Assembly: GCA_020073015.1 (NCBI GenBank)
Contig: JAIQFZ010000033.1
Location: forward strand, 1-35,200
From: Terriglobia bacterium
Lineage (GTDB): Bacteria > Acidobacteriota > Terriglobia > Terriglobales > Acidobacteriaceae
DNA length: 35,200 nt
Direction of reading: 5' to 3'
Shown here: piece by piece, positions 27,588 to 33,862 of the stretch
Numbering within the stretch: position 1 is the stretch's first letter
How the letters are laid out: each line of letters begins with the position of its first letter
Translations under genes and position numbers: made by a program
Notes under the pieces: model-generated
Seen by the model: only the letters and a program-made list of their open reading frames with translations
What the model was told of the DNA's origin: nothing
Databases searched by the model: none

Positions 27588-27810
27588 TAATCAGCTCTTT
27601 TATGGAGATTTTTCCCAGCGTTGCACCTTTTCGAACATCCCGAATACCGCGCACAACTTCCCGAGGGTCTTCCCGCTCCCCGGGTCCAGCGGGAACCAAC
27701 TTAGCAATCGGCACACCGCGCAGCGTGATGCGGATCACCTCTCCTTTGGACACCCTCTTCAGCAACGCGTTGAGGTGCGTCTTAGCGTCAAAAGCTCCAA
27801 CTGTCGTCAT
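27571..27810 (-). CDS. Phd/YefM-type antitoxin (module 3)
   Basis: The protein has 79 residues. MTTVGAFDAKTHLNALLKRVSKGEVIRITLRGVPIAKLVP is the Phd/YefM DNA-binding domain; the acidic and basic C-terminus contacts the toxin. GGAGG lies 5 nt before ATG 27810. Two AACTAGT half-sites directly upstream are the likely operator. Phd folds pair more often with Doc or RelE toxins, but Phd-PIN pairs are well known. Confidence 0.88.
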   Translation of the reverse strand: MTTVGAFDAKTHLNALLKRVSKGEVIRITLRGVPIAKLVPAGPGEREDPREVVRGIRDVRKGATLGKISIKELINEGRR

Positions 27811-27822
27811 GCGTGCCTCCAG

Positions 27823-27843
27823 TCAACTAGTTTATCAACTAGT
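27823..27843 (-). promoter_or_regulatory. Probable operator of module 3
   Basis: TCAACTAGT occurs twice (27823-27831 and 27835-27843), 12 bp apart, 13 nt before the antitoxin ATG. Each copy contains the palindromic ACTAGT core. Position and symmetry fit antitoxin autorepression. Confidence 0.5.
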
Positions 27844-27895
27844 CTGTTATGAAAGCAACTCGCTCCCTATTTCGACATACCACCGTTGGGACGGG

Positions 27896-28175
27896 CCTCT
27901 GCTCGGTAATGCGAATCTTTGATCCAGATGATCCGGCGATCAATGCTGGGGTGATATCCGGTTTGTCGTCCCTGTGCACTCAGGGTGCACAAACCTGCCT
28001 GTGCAACCAGGTTGCACAAACGCGAGCCTCAGTACCCTGTCCAGTCAGGGACCAATACCGACGATGACGGGGCATTGGTGGCAGCCAGGCCCGGGCAAAG
28101 GCCGAAATACAAATCGAAAATGGCGGCCGTTTGCGCACACGCGGATACTAGGCGAACATACGGCGAATATCAATA
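27896..28175 (-). repeat. TA-array element, copy B
   Basis: Same element as copy A. It begins with the GATCC/GATCAA-rich segment shared with copies C, D and E. Palindromes: TGTGCACTCAGGGTGCACA (27973-27991, one T-G pair) and TGTGCAACCAGGTTGCACA (28000-28018, perfect). The third hairpin is damaged here. It ends with a minus-strand promoter at 28145-28173. Confidence 0.85.
28145..28173 (-). promoter_or_regulatory. Promoter in element B
   Basis: On the minus strand TTGATA (28168-28173), a 17-nt spacer with two TTCGCC units, and TAGTAT (28145-28150). It points through the element to module 3. Confidence 0.55.
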
Positions 28176-28269
28176 GGCCTCCTGCGACTTTTCGCGATCA
28201 CGGGTACCGTTGAGAACGAAAGCGAATAGCCAGCATCGCGTTGCCCACAAGCGAGAGTCTGTTCCGAAT

Positions 28270-28445
28270 CGAAATTTGATCTGCAAGATTCGACGGGAAC
28301 CTGGAGACCGAACGTACTGGGGTGAGGAACTCGAATCGGCGGATGACGGTCCTGCCTTCGGACGGCAATGATTCACACAACCATCACTGGTTTGGAGAAG
28401 GATGAACCAGCCGACGAACGCTGCTAAATCGAGGCTGCTAGGTGG
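28270..28445. repeat. Second repeat family, copy 1
   Basis: This stretch matches 33690-33862. The best-kept part is TTCGGACGGCAATGATTCA, then CCATCACTGGTTTGGAGAAG and a GCCGACGAA...GCTGCTAA end. Both copies lie at the promoter end of a TA-array element (B and E). No intact ORF is shared. It fills most of the 400-nt gap between element B and the toxin at 28572. Confidence 0.65.
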
Positions 28446-28571
28446 CGGCAGCACGCGCAGATCCAAATGGTCTGCGCTGTCTTTGGCTGGACCGGTCGCG
28501 GAGCACGAGCGCCTCCCGTGACCGGGCTATCGGTGCACCCTCGGGCGGTCCACATCAAAACATGGGAGAGT

Positions 28572-28967
28572 CTACGACAGACGTGTAATCCCAGGGAACA
28601 CATCGAAGCCTGCGTCGAAACTTAAGATTTGGTCGATTCCATTTTGTTCCATCACCGAGAGATGTACCGCGTCGCGGGCAGACAGTTGTCGATATCCTAG
28701 AACAATGTTTTTCGCTCGCTCTACCACTGCGCGGTCCACTGCCAACACCTGATCGACTAGCCCTAGCAGTGCGTCAAAAGCGGGTTGGATTGCGTCGCGG
28801 CGATCGATCGCCACATAGCGATGCAGAATCTCCTGCAAAACCTCGGCATCGGTGACCAGACGCTGACGGTCGGTAATCAGTTTCTCGAGCAGGCGCTGCG
28901 CATCCGCCTTGTGCGGGTGAGGCGCGCCCACCAGATACATCGGGATATTGGAGTCGACCAGAATCAC
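28572..28967 (-). CDS. vapC: PIN-domain toxin, VapC-like (module 4)
   Basis: The protein has 131 residues from GTG 28967. The start overlaps the antitoxin stop by 4 nt (GTGA), and homology to PIN domains begins right there ([13 protein letters not shown]); the longer frame is the antitoxin read in another frame. Acidic residues are Asp5, Glu42/Glu46 ([11 protein letters not shown]), Asp99 ([11 protein letters not shown]) and Asp118 (LSFDAGFD). This matches the PIN subgroup with QEILHRY and ARDA motifs. Predicted RNase toxin. Confidence 0.88.
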   Translation of the reverse strand: MILVDSNIPMYLVGAPHPHKADAQRLLEKLITDRQRLVTDAEVLQEILHRYVAIDRRDAIQPAFDALLGLVDQVLAVDRAVVERAKNIVLGYRQLSARDAVHLSVMEQNGIDQILSFDAGFDVFPGITRLS

Positions 28968-29221
28968 GAACGAGCGCCGGTCGCGTATCCCGCTTCGATT
29001 TCGGCGAGCATGGTGTCGATGTCGCCAACCGGATACTGGTGCTGGGCGGCCGCCCGGATGATTTCGAGCTTCTTGCCAACACTGCCCAAAGGCTCGCGGC
29101 GGCGCGCCAGTTCGAGCGCTTGGCGGACCCACTCCGCGATTGACATGTGGCGCGAGCGCGCCACGCGTTGAATCTCTCGATACTCCGGATCCTGCAGAAT
29201 CACCTGCAACCTCTTAGCCAT
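28964..29221 (-). CDS. vapB: Ribbon-helix-helix antitoxin, CopG/VapB-like (module 4)
   Basis: The protein has 85 residues. [40 protein letters not shown] is a ribbon-helix-helix domain; the tail ([15 protein letters not shown]) is the usual toxin-binding helix. No ribosome site precedes ATG 29221. The promoter at 29228-29256 places the transcription start at the ATG itself, so translation is probably leaderless. Confidence 0.87.
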   Translation of the reverse strand: MAKRLQVILQDPEYREIQRVARSRHMSIAEWVRQALELARRREPLGSVGKKLEIIRAAAQHQYPVGDIDTMLAEIEAGYATGARS

Positions 29222-29222
29222 G

Positions 29223-29256
29223 ACATGAGTCTATCTGACTCATCGTCATGAGTCAA
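29223..29256 (-). promoter_or_regulatory. Leaderless promoter and operator of module 4
   Basis: On the minus strand TTGACT (29251-29256), a 17-nt spacer and TAGACT (29228-29233) end 6 nt before the ATG. The same stretch contains ATGAGTC three times in alternating orientation (29225-29231, 29237-29243, 29248-29254), including a 7-bp inverted repeat with a 4-nt gap. The antitoxin can thus sit over the -35 and -10. Confidence 0.6.
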
Positions 29257-29279
29257 TCTCCTTCCTCTGATCGGAGCCT

Positions 29280-29512
29280 ATCAGGCGAATCTCGATCCAA
29301 GCGATCACGTGCGATCAAAGCGGAGCTCGGGATTCGATTGGCCGTCCCTGTGCACCCGGGGTGCACAAACATCCCTGTGCAACCAGGTTGCACAAACTTG
29401 GAGCTCGGTATCCTGATTCACTCAAGAACCCATGCCGACGATGATAGCCAGATTCGGATCCGCACACTTCATGGTAGGCGAATATAAAGCGAATGTCAAG
29501 AGTTCTGGCGCA
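29280..29512 (-). repeat. TA-array element, copy C (internally deleted)
   Basis: Both palindromes are perfect: TGTGCACCCGGGGTGCACA (29349-29367) and TGTGCAACCAGGTTGCACA (29376-29394). The distance from palindrome 2 to the promoter is 77 nt instead of the 127-129 nt of the other copies, because the third-hairpin region is missing. The promoter at 29471-29499 is kept. Confidence 0.82.
29471..29499 (-). promoter_or_regulatory. Promoter in element C
   Basis: On the minus strand a perfect TTGACA (29494-29499), a 17-nt spacer and TACCAT (29471-29476). It points to module 4, with a leader of about 240 nt. Confidence 0.5.
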
Positions 29513-29580
29513 CTGGTCGACGAAGGTTGATGAGCTGACTGTCGGCAGCGAGCTGTCCGGTCACACGCAGAGCGCCGGGT

Positions 29581-29651
29581 TGTGGCCCGACCATGCATCT
29601 TCCACCCTAACGTTCTGCTTGGCAACCAGGCGCTGCATGAACGCTGGCGCA
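29581..29651 (-). pseudogene. 3'-end relic of the orphan RHH gene
   Basis: About 70 nt align with 34084-34153, the 3' end of the gene at 34094 plus a few flanking bases. Translation of the relic gives FMQRLVAKQNVRVED, against FMQRLIAKQKARVKD in the intact gene. The relic lies beside element C just as the intact gene lies beside element F. The rest of the gene is gone. Confidence 0.6.
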
Positions 29652-29673
29652 CTTGAGTGCGAGCATGCGATTT

Positions 29674-30096
29674 CTAAATGGTCTCTATTGTCAGGGTTGG
29701 AAACGCTAGCTTGTACAAGCGTTCATCCAGAGTCAGCAGCCGGTAGCCCCGAGTTTGAGCGTGAGCCCCGATCAGGAAGTCGGCGAGAATGCGCCGGCTG
29801 CCTGCGTCACGCTGTTTACGCCGGCGTTCCGCGTAGCCTTGGAACGCCCGTCCGGCAGAACGCCACGCTGCTTCGCCCAAATCCCAATCAATCGCAATTC
29901 CCGTCTCTTCGAGAAATGAACTCACGAAGGTCTCGGTCCGGCCTGGAGCCGCTATCAACTCCGCAAAGACCGGTGCCGACACCACCAAGCTTCCCCGATT
30001 GAATGCTGTCTCCAGAGCAGTCTGGGCGGCCAAATTGAGGGTCGGATCTTTGTCCCACAATGCGACCACAACATTGGTATCAATGGCCGTCGTCAT
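29674..30096 (-). CDS. vapC: PIN-domain toxin, VapC-like (module 5)
   Basis: The protein has 140 residues. Acidic PIN residues are Asp6 (MTTAIDTNVVVALWD), Glu46 (APVFAELIAAPGR), Asp106 (RRILADFLIGAHA) and Asp124 (LLTLDERLYK). ATG 30096 overlaps the antitoxin stop by 4 nt (ATGA), so the upstream in-frame codons are not used. The RRILADFLIGAHA and LTLDERLY motifs fit the VapC group paired with AbrB antitoxins. Confidence 0.9.
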   Translation of the reverse strand: MTTAIDTNVVVALWDKDPTLNLAAQTALETAFNRGSLVVSAPVFAELIAAPGRTETFVSSFLEETGIAIDWDLGEAAWRSAGRAFQGYAERRRKQRDAGSRRILADFLIGAHAQTRGYRLLTLDERLYKLAFPTLTIETI

Positions 30097-30332
30097 TGTC
30101 CGCGCAGCTCTCGCAGCCAATGGCGAATGCTTTTTCTGCCCGACCCAATCTCCGGATTACCGATACCACGGTATTTCGAGAAGGTGCTCTTGCTGCGGAC
30201 GGGCCGGACGCGAATACCCTTTGCATCGCTCTCAAACAACAGGCGGTCCCCCGCCCGCACGCCCAGGATGCGCCGTACTTCACGGGGCACGGTGATTTGC
30301 CCTTTGCTCGTGATCCTCGCCTGCTTCTGCAT
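30093..30332 (-). CDS. vapB: AbrB/SpoVT-type antitoxin (module 5)
   Basis: The protein has 79 residues. QARITSKGQITVPREVRRILGVRAGDRLLFE is the AbrB/SpoVT swapped-hairpin domain. The C-terminus (STFSKYRGIGNPEIGSGRKSIRHWLRELRG) is the toxin-binding tail. ATG 30332 is preferred to TTG 30338 because AGAGG lies 6 nt upstream. Two identical 9-bp direct repeats lie just before it. Confidence 0.88.
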   Translation of the reverse strand: MQKQARITSKGQITVPREVRRILGVRAGDRLLFESDAKGIRVRPVRSKSTFSKYRGIGNPEIGSGRKSIRHWLRELRGQ

Positions 30333-30344
30333 TTCCAACCTCTG

Positions 30345-30372
30345 TTCCTTACTTTAGCACATTTTCCTTACT
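30345..30372 (-). promoter_or_regulatory. Probable operator and extended -10 of module 5
   Basis: TTCCTTACT (plus strand) occurs at 30345-30353 and 30364-30372, 19 bp apart. An extended -10 (TGCTAAAGT on the minus strand, 30351-30359) lies between and overlaps them. No -35 is clear. Confidence 0.45.
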
Positions 30373-30424
30373 CGAGCGGGGGGTGACCTGTGTAACCATC
30401 GAGTTCTCAGGAATTCTCCGGAGT

Positions 30425-30735
30425 CTGCTCTAGCACCGGGAGTGTGCAGCAGCGAACGCAGATCCAGACGATCCAGGGATCAAAGCAGGGCGTTGGATTC
30501 GGTTTGTTCAGCGTTGTGCACTCAGGGTGCACAAACTTCCCTGTGCAGCCAGGTTGCACAAACTTGGGCCTGAGTACCCTGCTTCAGTTAAGAACCAACG
30601 CCCGCGCTAATGGCTGCATTGGATTGCCGCCAAGACGAGACAAAGGCCGAACACAAACCGAGGCCGGCGGGCGCTTGCGCACGCACCAATCCTAGGCGAA
30701 TAGACGGCGAAACATCAAGAGAAATGAGGCCGCGG
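30425..30735 (-). repeat. TA-array element, copy D
   Basis: Palindromes: TGTGCACTCAGGGTGCACA (30515-30533, one T-G pair) and TGTGCAGCCAGGTTGCACA (30542-30560, one G-T pair). The third hairpin has one mismatch. The leading edge CCGGGAGTGTGCA and the trailing GAAATGAGGC.GCGGAA segment are shared with copy E, so D and E are the longest copies. Confidence 0.85.
30689..30718 (-). promoter_or_regulatory. Promoter in element D
   Basis: On the minus strand TTGATG (30713-30718), an 18-nt spacer with the TTCGCC repeat, and TAGGAT (30689-30694). It is the weakest of the six. It points to module 5. Confidence 0.42.
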
Positions 30736-30806
30736 AATCGGCGCGGGGCGATGCCATGACGAAGGTCAGATTCGCCGGCCCCAGGCTGGGTACGCTGGAG
30801 TTTTCG

Positions 30807-31036
30807 CTAGTTCGGCTTGTGCTTACGATAGTAGGCAGTGAGTTGATCGAGCGCAAATTCAACGAACTCGGCGCTACTCACTCGTACCAGGTTACTCTTC
30901 CATTCTCCCACGTAACCTGACCACAGGGTGCCTCTCGCGTCATCGAACACTTCGGGGCGCAGTCTGTATCTGACGGCTGCCGGCCCGCGCCCACCTGGGA
31001 ACGTTTTATTCTCCGGCAGGCCTACTTTAAGCACTA
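30807..31036 (-). pseudogene. 3' half of a gene split by the IS5-group element
   Basis: Codes for the last ~76 residues of the disrupted protein, from the CTA codon at the insertion site onward: VLKVGLPENKTFPGG, RYRLRPEVFDDARGTLW, AEFVEFALDQLTAYYRKHK. It reads on in frame from the 5' half at 32192-32426 when the IS and one target copy are removed. On its own it is fused to IS sequence and lacks a proper start. Confidence 0.8.
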
Positions 31037-32191
31037 GGAGACTCTGATTAAGCTCTCTGCTTTCCACAGCCCGTCAAGTTAGAGTGGCGAGAAATGAAGC
31101 AGAGGACACTGGCGATGATGACCGGCTTTGAGCAGTACACGAAGAAGACGCGGCGAGCGCAGTTTCTGGAGGAGATGGAGCAGGTGGTGCCGTGGCGCGA
31201 GTTGTGCGCGCTGGTGGAGCCGGATTATCCCAAGGCTGGAAGCGGTCGGCCGCCGGTAGGCGTGGAGCGGATGCTGCGGACTTATTTTTTGCAGCAGTGG
31301 TTTAACCTGTCGGACCCGGCGGTGGAGGAGGCGCTGTACGACTCGGCGGTGATGCGGCAGTTCGTGGGCATTGATTTGGGCTGTGAGCCAGTGCCGGACG
31401 AGACCACGGTGTGCAAGTTCCGGCACTTGCTGGAAGAACACCAATTGGGTGAACGGATGCTGGGGCGGGTGAACCTGCACCTGCAAGCCCAGGGGGTGCG
31501 AATCACGACCGGCACGATCGTGGACGCGACCATCCTGCACGCACCCAGTTCGACCAAGAACCGGGAGCAGCAGCGCGATCCGGAGATGCACCAGACGAAG
31601 AAGGGGAAGCAATGGTACTTCGGGATGAAGGCGCACGTGGGGGTGGATAGCAAGACCAAGATCATCCACACGGCGGTGGCGACGGCGGCCAACGTAGCTG
31701 ACTCGGCGGTGCTGCCCGATCTACTGCACGGCGAAGAAACCCGAGTGTGGGGCGATCAGGCCTATCGCGGACAGACCCAGGTGATCCGGGAGTGCGCGCC
31801 CCAGGCCCAGGACTGCACCCATCGGCGCTACCGCTACAAGGATCGCGTCGACGAAGTGGAGCGGGCGAAGAACCGGACGAAGTCGACAGTGCGGTCCAAG
31901 GTGGAGCACGTGTTTGGGGTGATGAAGCTGAAGTTCGGATTTGTGAAGCTGCGCTACCGAGGACTGAAGAAGAATGCCAACCAGCTGTTTGCGGTGTGCG
32001 CGCTGGTGAACCTGTACTTGGTGCGGAAAAAACTGCTGCTTCTGATGCCGGCTTGACCTAGCAGCAAAGGTTGCCGATCACGGGCGAGCCGCCGAAGCGA
32101 CCCGGCGACCGGGGAAAAACCGAATCCGAACGCTTGCACTGGCATGGCTAAACAGCTACGGCCCCAAAGAACGGGCTTATTCAGAGTTTCC
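31037..32191 (+). mobile_element. Complete IS5-group insertion sequence (1155 bp)
   Basis: Imperfect terminal inverted repeats: left GGAGACTCTGATTAAGCTC, right GGAAACTCTGAATAAGCCC (16 of 19 match). Flanks are CTA on the left (31034-31036) and CTAG on the right (32192-32195). That fits a 3-bp CTA duplication, or a 4-bp CTAG one if a G was lost at the left end. CTAG suits the YTAR target preference of IS5 elements. It carries one intact transposase gene. It is inserted in the opposite direction to the split gene. Confidence 0.88.
31094..32056 (+). CDS. IS5-group transposase, intact
   Basis: The protein has 320 residues and aligns along its length with the Escherichia coli IS5 transposase as I know it: RRAQFLEEMEQVVPW, PKAGSGRPPVGVERMLR, APSSTKNREQQRDPEMHQTK, GKQWYFGMKAHVGVD. 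The DDE triad appears as Asp144 (TIVDATILHAP), Asp221 (VWGDQAYRG) and Glu271 (SKVEHVFGVMK). The C-terminal KFGFVKLRYRGLKKNANQL is typical. The ribosome site before ATG 31094 is weak. The gene seems functional, so the insertion may be recent. Confidence 0.94.
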   Translation: MKQRTLAMMTGFEQYTKKTRRAQFLEEMEQVVPWRELCALVEPDYPKAGSGRPPVGVERMLRTYFLQQWFNLSDPAVEEALYDSAVMRQFVGIDLGCEPVPDETTVCKFRHLLEEHQLGERMLGRVNLHLQAQGVRITTGTIVDATILHAPSSTKNREQQRDPEMHQTKKGKQWYFGMKAHVGVDSKTKIIHTAVATAANVADSAVLPDLLHGEETRVWGDQAYRGQTQVIRECAPQAQDCTHRRYRYKDRVDEVERAKNRTKSTVRSKVEHVFGVMKLKFGFVKLRYRGLKKNANQLFAVCALVNLYLVRKKLLLLMPA

Positions 32192-32426
32192 CTAGATCGT
32201 ACTCTGTAGGGTCATCAAACCGCGGGTCGAATTCATGGTGCAGTTGGTAGGGGCCGAGCTCAATGCGAGAGCCCTGAATGACGAACTTAGGCAAGTTGCC
32301 GCGACTAGCGTTCCTTTCTTCAACACGTTCTCTCAATAAACGTTCCAGCGTGTCGTACTCCTCTTTCTTTTTTTGCGCGTGCTCTTGCGCCCGGTTCCTG
32401 AGTTGTTCCCGCACGTTGTCGGACAT
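32192..32426 (-). pseudogene. 5' half of a gene split by the IS5-group element
   Basis: Codes for the first 78 residues: a charged helical start (MSDNVREQLRNRAQEHAQKKKEEYDTL, probably coiled coil), then LPKFVIQGSRIELGPYQLHHEF and DDPTEYDL. After that the frame enters the IS and stops within it (GKL). GAGGAG lies 9 nt before ATG 32426. Joined to 30807-31036 it gives an intact 153-residue protein that I do not recognise. It lies downstream of the phd-vapC module, same strand. Confidence 0.82.
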
Positions 32427-32629
32427 TGAATTTCGCTCCTCACCCTCCGGCAGCAGTCTTTTGTTTCGCGCGCTCGTTTTCTTTGCCGGGGCCGCCTAAT
32501 TCTGGAACACCCGATCCCAAATTCGAACCGGCGCAGGCGGCTTTTTCGTTACGTTTGTAATGGCTGTTTGCGCGTTAACGCGGGCAGGGCGCGTTCTGCA
32601 AAATCGTCGAGCCCGCCGTTCAGGTTTTC

Positions 32630-33022
32630 TTACCAAATGGTGGGAAGAGCCCGTGACCGTCGGATCGCGCGGTCCGCGGTGAGCAGCGACAGTCCTTCGA
32701 CCAGCGCGGTGGCCGCGATGATGCGGTCCGCTGGATCCTTTGGAAATGCTGCTGGAAGCCCGAGGGCGCGCACGCAGGCGCGGCCGCTGATCGGTAGGAC
32801 GGTGAAGCGCACCTCGACCTCGCGCAGGAAAGATTCGAGGCTGATGTCGAGACGGATGCGTCCTTTGCTCGAGAGCGTGGCCAACTCCAGGAGAGTGATG
32901 TCGGAGATGGCCAGCCCGTCCCCGCTCCCACGCGCATCGTCGATGGCCGCTCTTGCGTTCCGGGAAAGCTGAGATTGGTCAAGCGCCAGCCAGACGACCA
33001 CATGCGTGTCGACCAGAATCAC
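32630..33022 (-). CDS. vapC: PIN-domain toxin, VapC-like (module 6)
   Basis: The protein has 130 residues from GTG 33022, which overlaps the Phd stop by 4 nt (GTGA). An upstream GTG at 33037 is possible but adds antitoxin-overlap residues. Acidic residues are Asp5 (ILVDTHVVVWLAL), Glu46 (ITLLELATLS), Asp99 (FPKDPADRIIAATA) and Asp117 (LLTADRAIR). The DTHVVVWLALD and DPADRIIAATA motifs are those of the VapC group that normally pairs with Phd antitoxins. Confidence 0.9.
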   Translation of the reverse strand: MILVDTHVVVWLALDQSQLSRNARAAIDDARGSGDGLAISDITLLELATLSSKGRIRLDISLESFLREVEVRFTVLPISGRACVRALGLPAAFPKDPADRIIAATALVEGLSLLTADRAIRRSRALPTIW

Positions 33023-33252
33023 CTGAGCTTCCCCCACTCTTCCTTCGAAATCGCAGGGGAAACGACATCGCCGGTAATCGCACCCTTGCCCGCGAGAAAA
33101 TTGTAGATGTCGTCGGCATCGTTGTCGGCCGGGATCAGCTTCGCAACTGGTTTGCCACGTTTTGTGATCACCACGCTCTCGCGCTTCGCCTGCACTTCAT
33201 CCATAACCGCAAGACAATGGATCTTAAAAGAACCGGCAGCCATTTTCTTCAT
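33019..33252 (-). CDS. Phd/YefM-type antitoxin (module 6)
   Basis: The protein has 77 residues. MKKMAAGSFKIHCLAVMDEVQAKRESVVITKRGKPVAKLIP is a clear Phd/YefM domain. ATG 33252 is preferred because GGAG lies 7 nt upstream; ATG 33276 overlaps the -10 box and cannot be the start of this transcript. The C-terminus (DDIYNFLAGKGAITGDV) is the toxin-binding part. Confidence 0.87.
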   Translation of the reverse strand: MKKMAAGSFKIHCLAVMDEVQAKRESVVITKRGKPVAKLIPADNDADDIYNFLAGKGAITGDVVSPAISKEEWGKLR

Positions 33253-33274
33253 TGGGAGCTCCATAATCATGGTC

Positions 33275-33280
33275 ATTATA
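33275..33280 (-). promoter_or_regulatory. -10 box and likely operator of module 6
   Basis: TATAAT on the minus strand, 22 nt before ATG 33252. It is flanked by ACCATGGT and ACCATG repeats, which may be the Phd operator. No good -35 was found. Confidence 0.45.
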
Positions 33281-33317
33281 CCATGGTCGTAACGTCACTC
33301 GACACGCAGCATCGGGA

Positions 33318-33622
33318 TTTGCTCAGAACCGGGAGTGTGCACGCATCGAATCTCGATCCCGGACGATCCCCCGATCAACGGGGCAGGGATTCGGTTTGCC
33401 GTCCCTGTGCACCCGGGGTGCACAAACTTGCTTGTGCAATCAGGTTGCACAAACGTGAAGCTCAGTTCCCTGCTCCGATCAAGGTCCAATGCCCGCGACG
33501 ATGGCTGCATTGATTGCAGCCAGGGTCGGGTAAGGGCCGAATACAAATCGAGCATGGCAGGCGTTTGCGCACGGGCCAATACTAGGCGAACAGACGGCGA
33601 ATGTCAATAGAAATGAGGCAGC
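33318..33622 (-). repeat. TA-array element, copy E
   Basis: Palindromes: TGTGCACCCGGGGTGCACA (33406-33424, perfect) and TGTGCAATCAGGTTGCACA (33433-33451, one T-G pair). Third hairpin TGGCTGCA/TGCAGCCA (33502-33522) is perfect. With copy A it is the best kept copy. Module 6 lies downstream of its promoter. Confidence 0.86.
33579..33607 (-). promoter_or_regulatory. Promoter in element E
   Basis: On the minus strand TTGACA (33602-33607), a 17-nt spacer with two TTCGCC-type units, and TAGTAT (33579-33584). It is the best match to sigma70 consensus of the six. It points to module 6. Confidence 0.58.
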
Positions 33623-33689
33623 GGAACCGGGAAGCCGAGCTTAGAGCGCAAGATGCGGTACACGCGAAGAGAGAAAACACCTTCCGGGG

Positions 33690-33862
33690 TCGAGGAGGTG
33701 ACCCGCAAAATCGACGGAAGCATCGAGACCAGGAAGTACCGAGGAGGGGGACTCGCGTCTGCCGCTGCCGGTCCTGATTTTCGGACGGCAATGATTCATG
33801 CACCATCACTGGTTGGAGAAGGATGAGCCGGCTGACGAAAGCGGCTAAGGTGGCTGCGGTTC
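33690..33862. repeat. Second repeat family, copy 2
   Basis: Partner of 28270-28445, sharing TTCGGACGGCAATGATTCA, CCATCACTGG and GGAGAAGGATGA. It directly follows element E and directly precedes element F. No conserved ORF. Confidence 0.65.

Noticed and set aside
27960-28030. CRISPR array from the repeated TGTGCAACCAGGTTGCACA units
   Set aside because: Copies occur in pairs over 1 kb apart with no regular spacers and no cas genes. They are parts of a larger dispersed element.
26945-28175. Element tail as a XerCD dif/pdif site
   Set aside because: The block TTCGCCGTATGTTCGCC has a faint likeness to a dif site (TATGTT), but the XerD-type half TTATGTTAAAT is absent and the repeat is direct, not inverted.
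26659-33610. Plus-strand open frames through the elements, reading VHPGCTN..VQPGCTN in several copies
   Set aside because: The 27-bp palindrome spacing is a multiple of three, so both arms fall in the same frame by construction. Downstream of the palindromes the frame breaks in copy B and diverges in C and D, there are no ribosome sites, and the minus strand is just as open in A and E. I treat the elements as non-coding.
33582-33809. Minus-strand ORF between elements E and F
   Set aside because: The translation is serine/cysteine/arginine-rich without a ribosome site. The partner repeat at 28270-28445 does not keep the frame.
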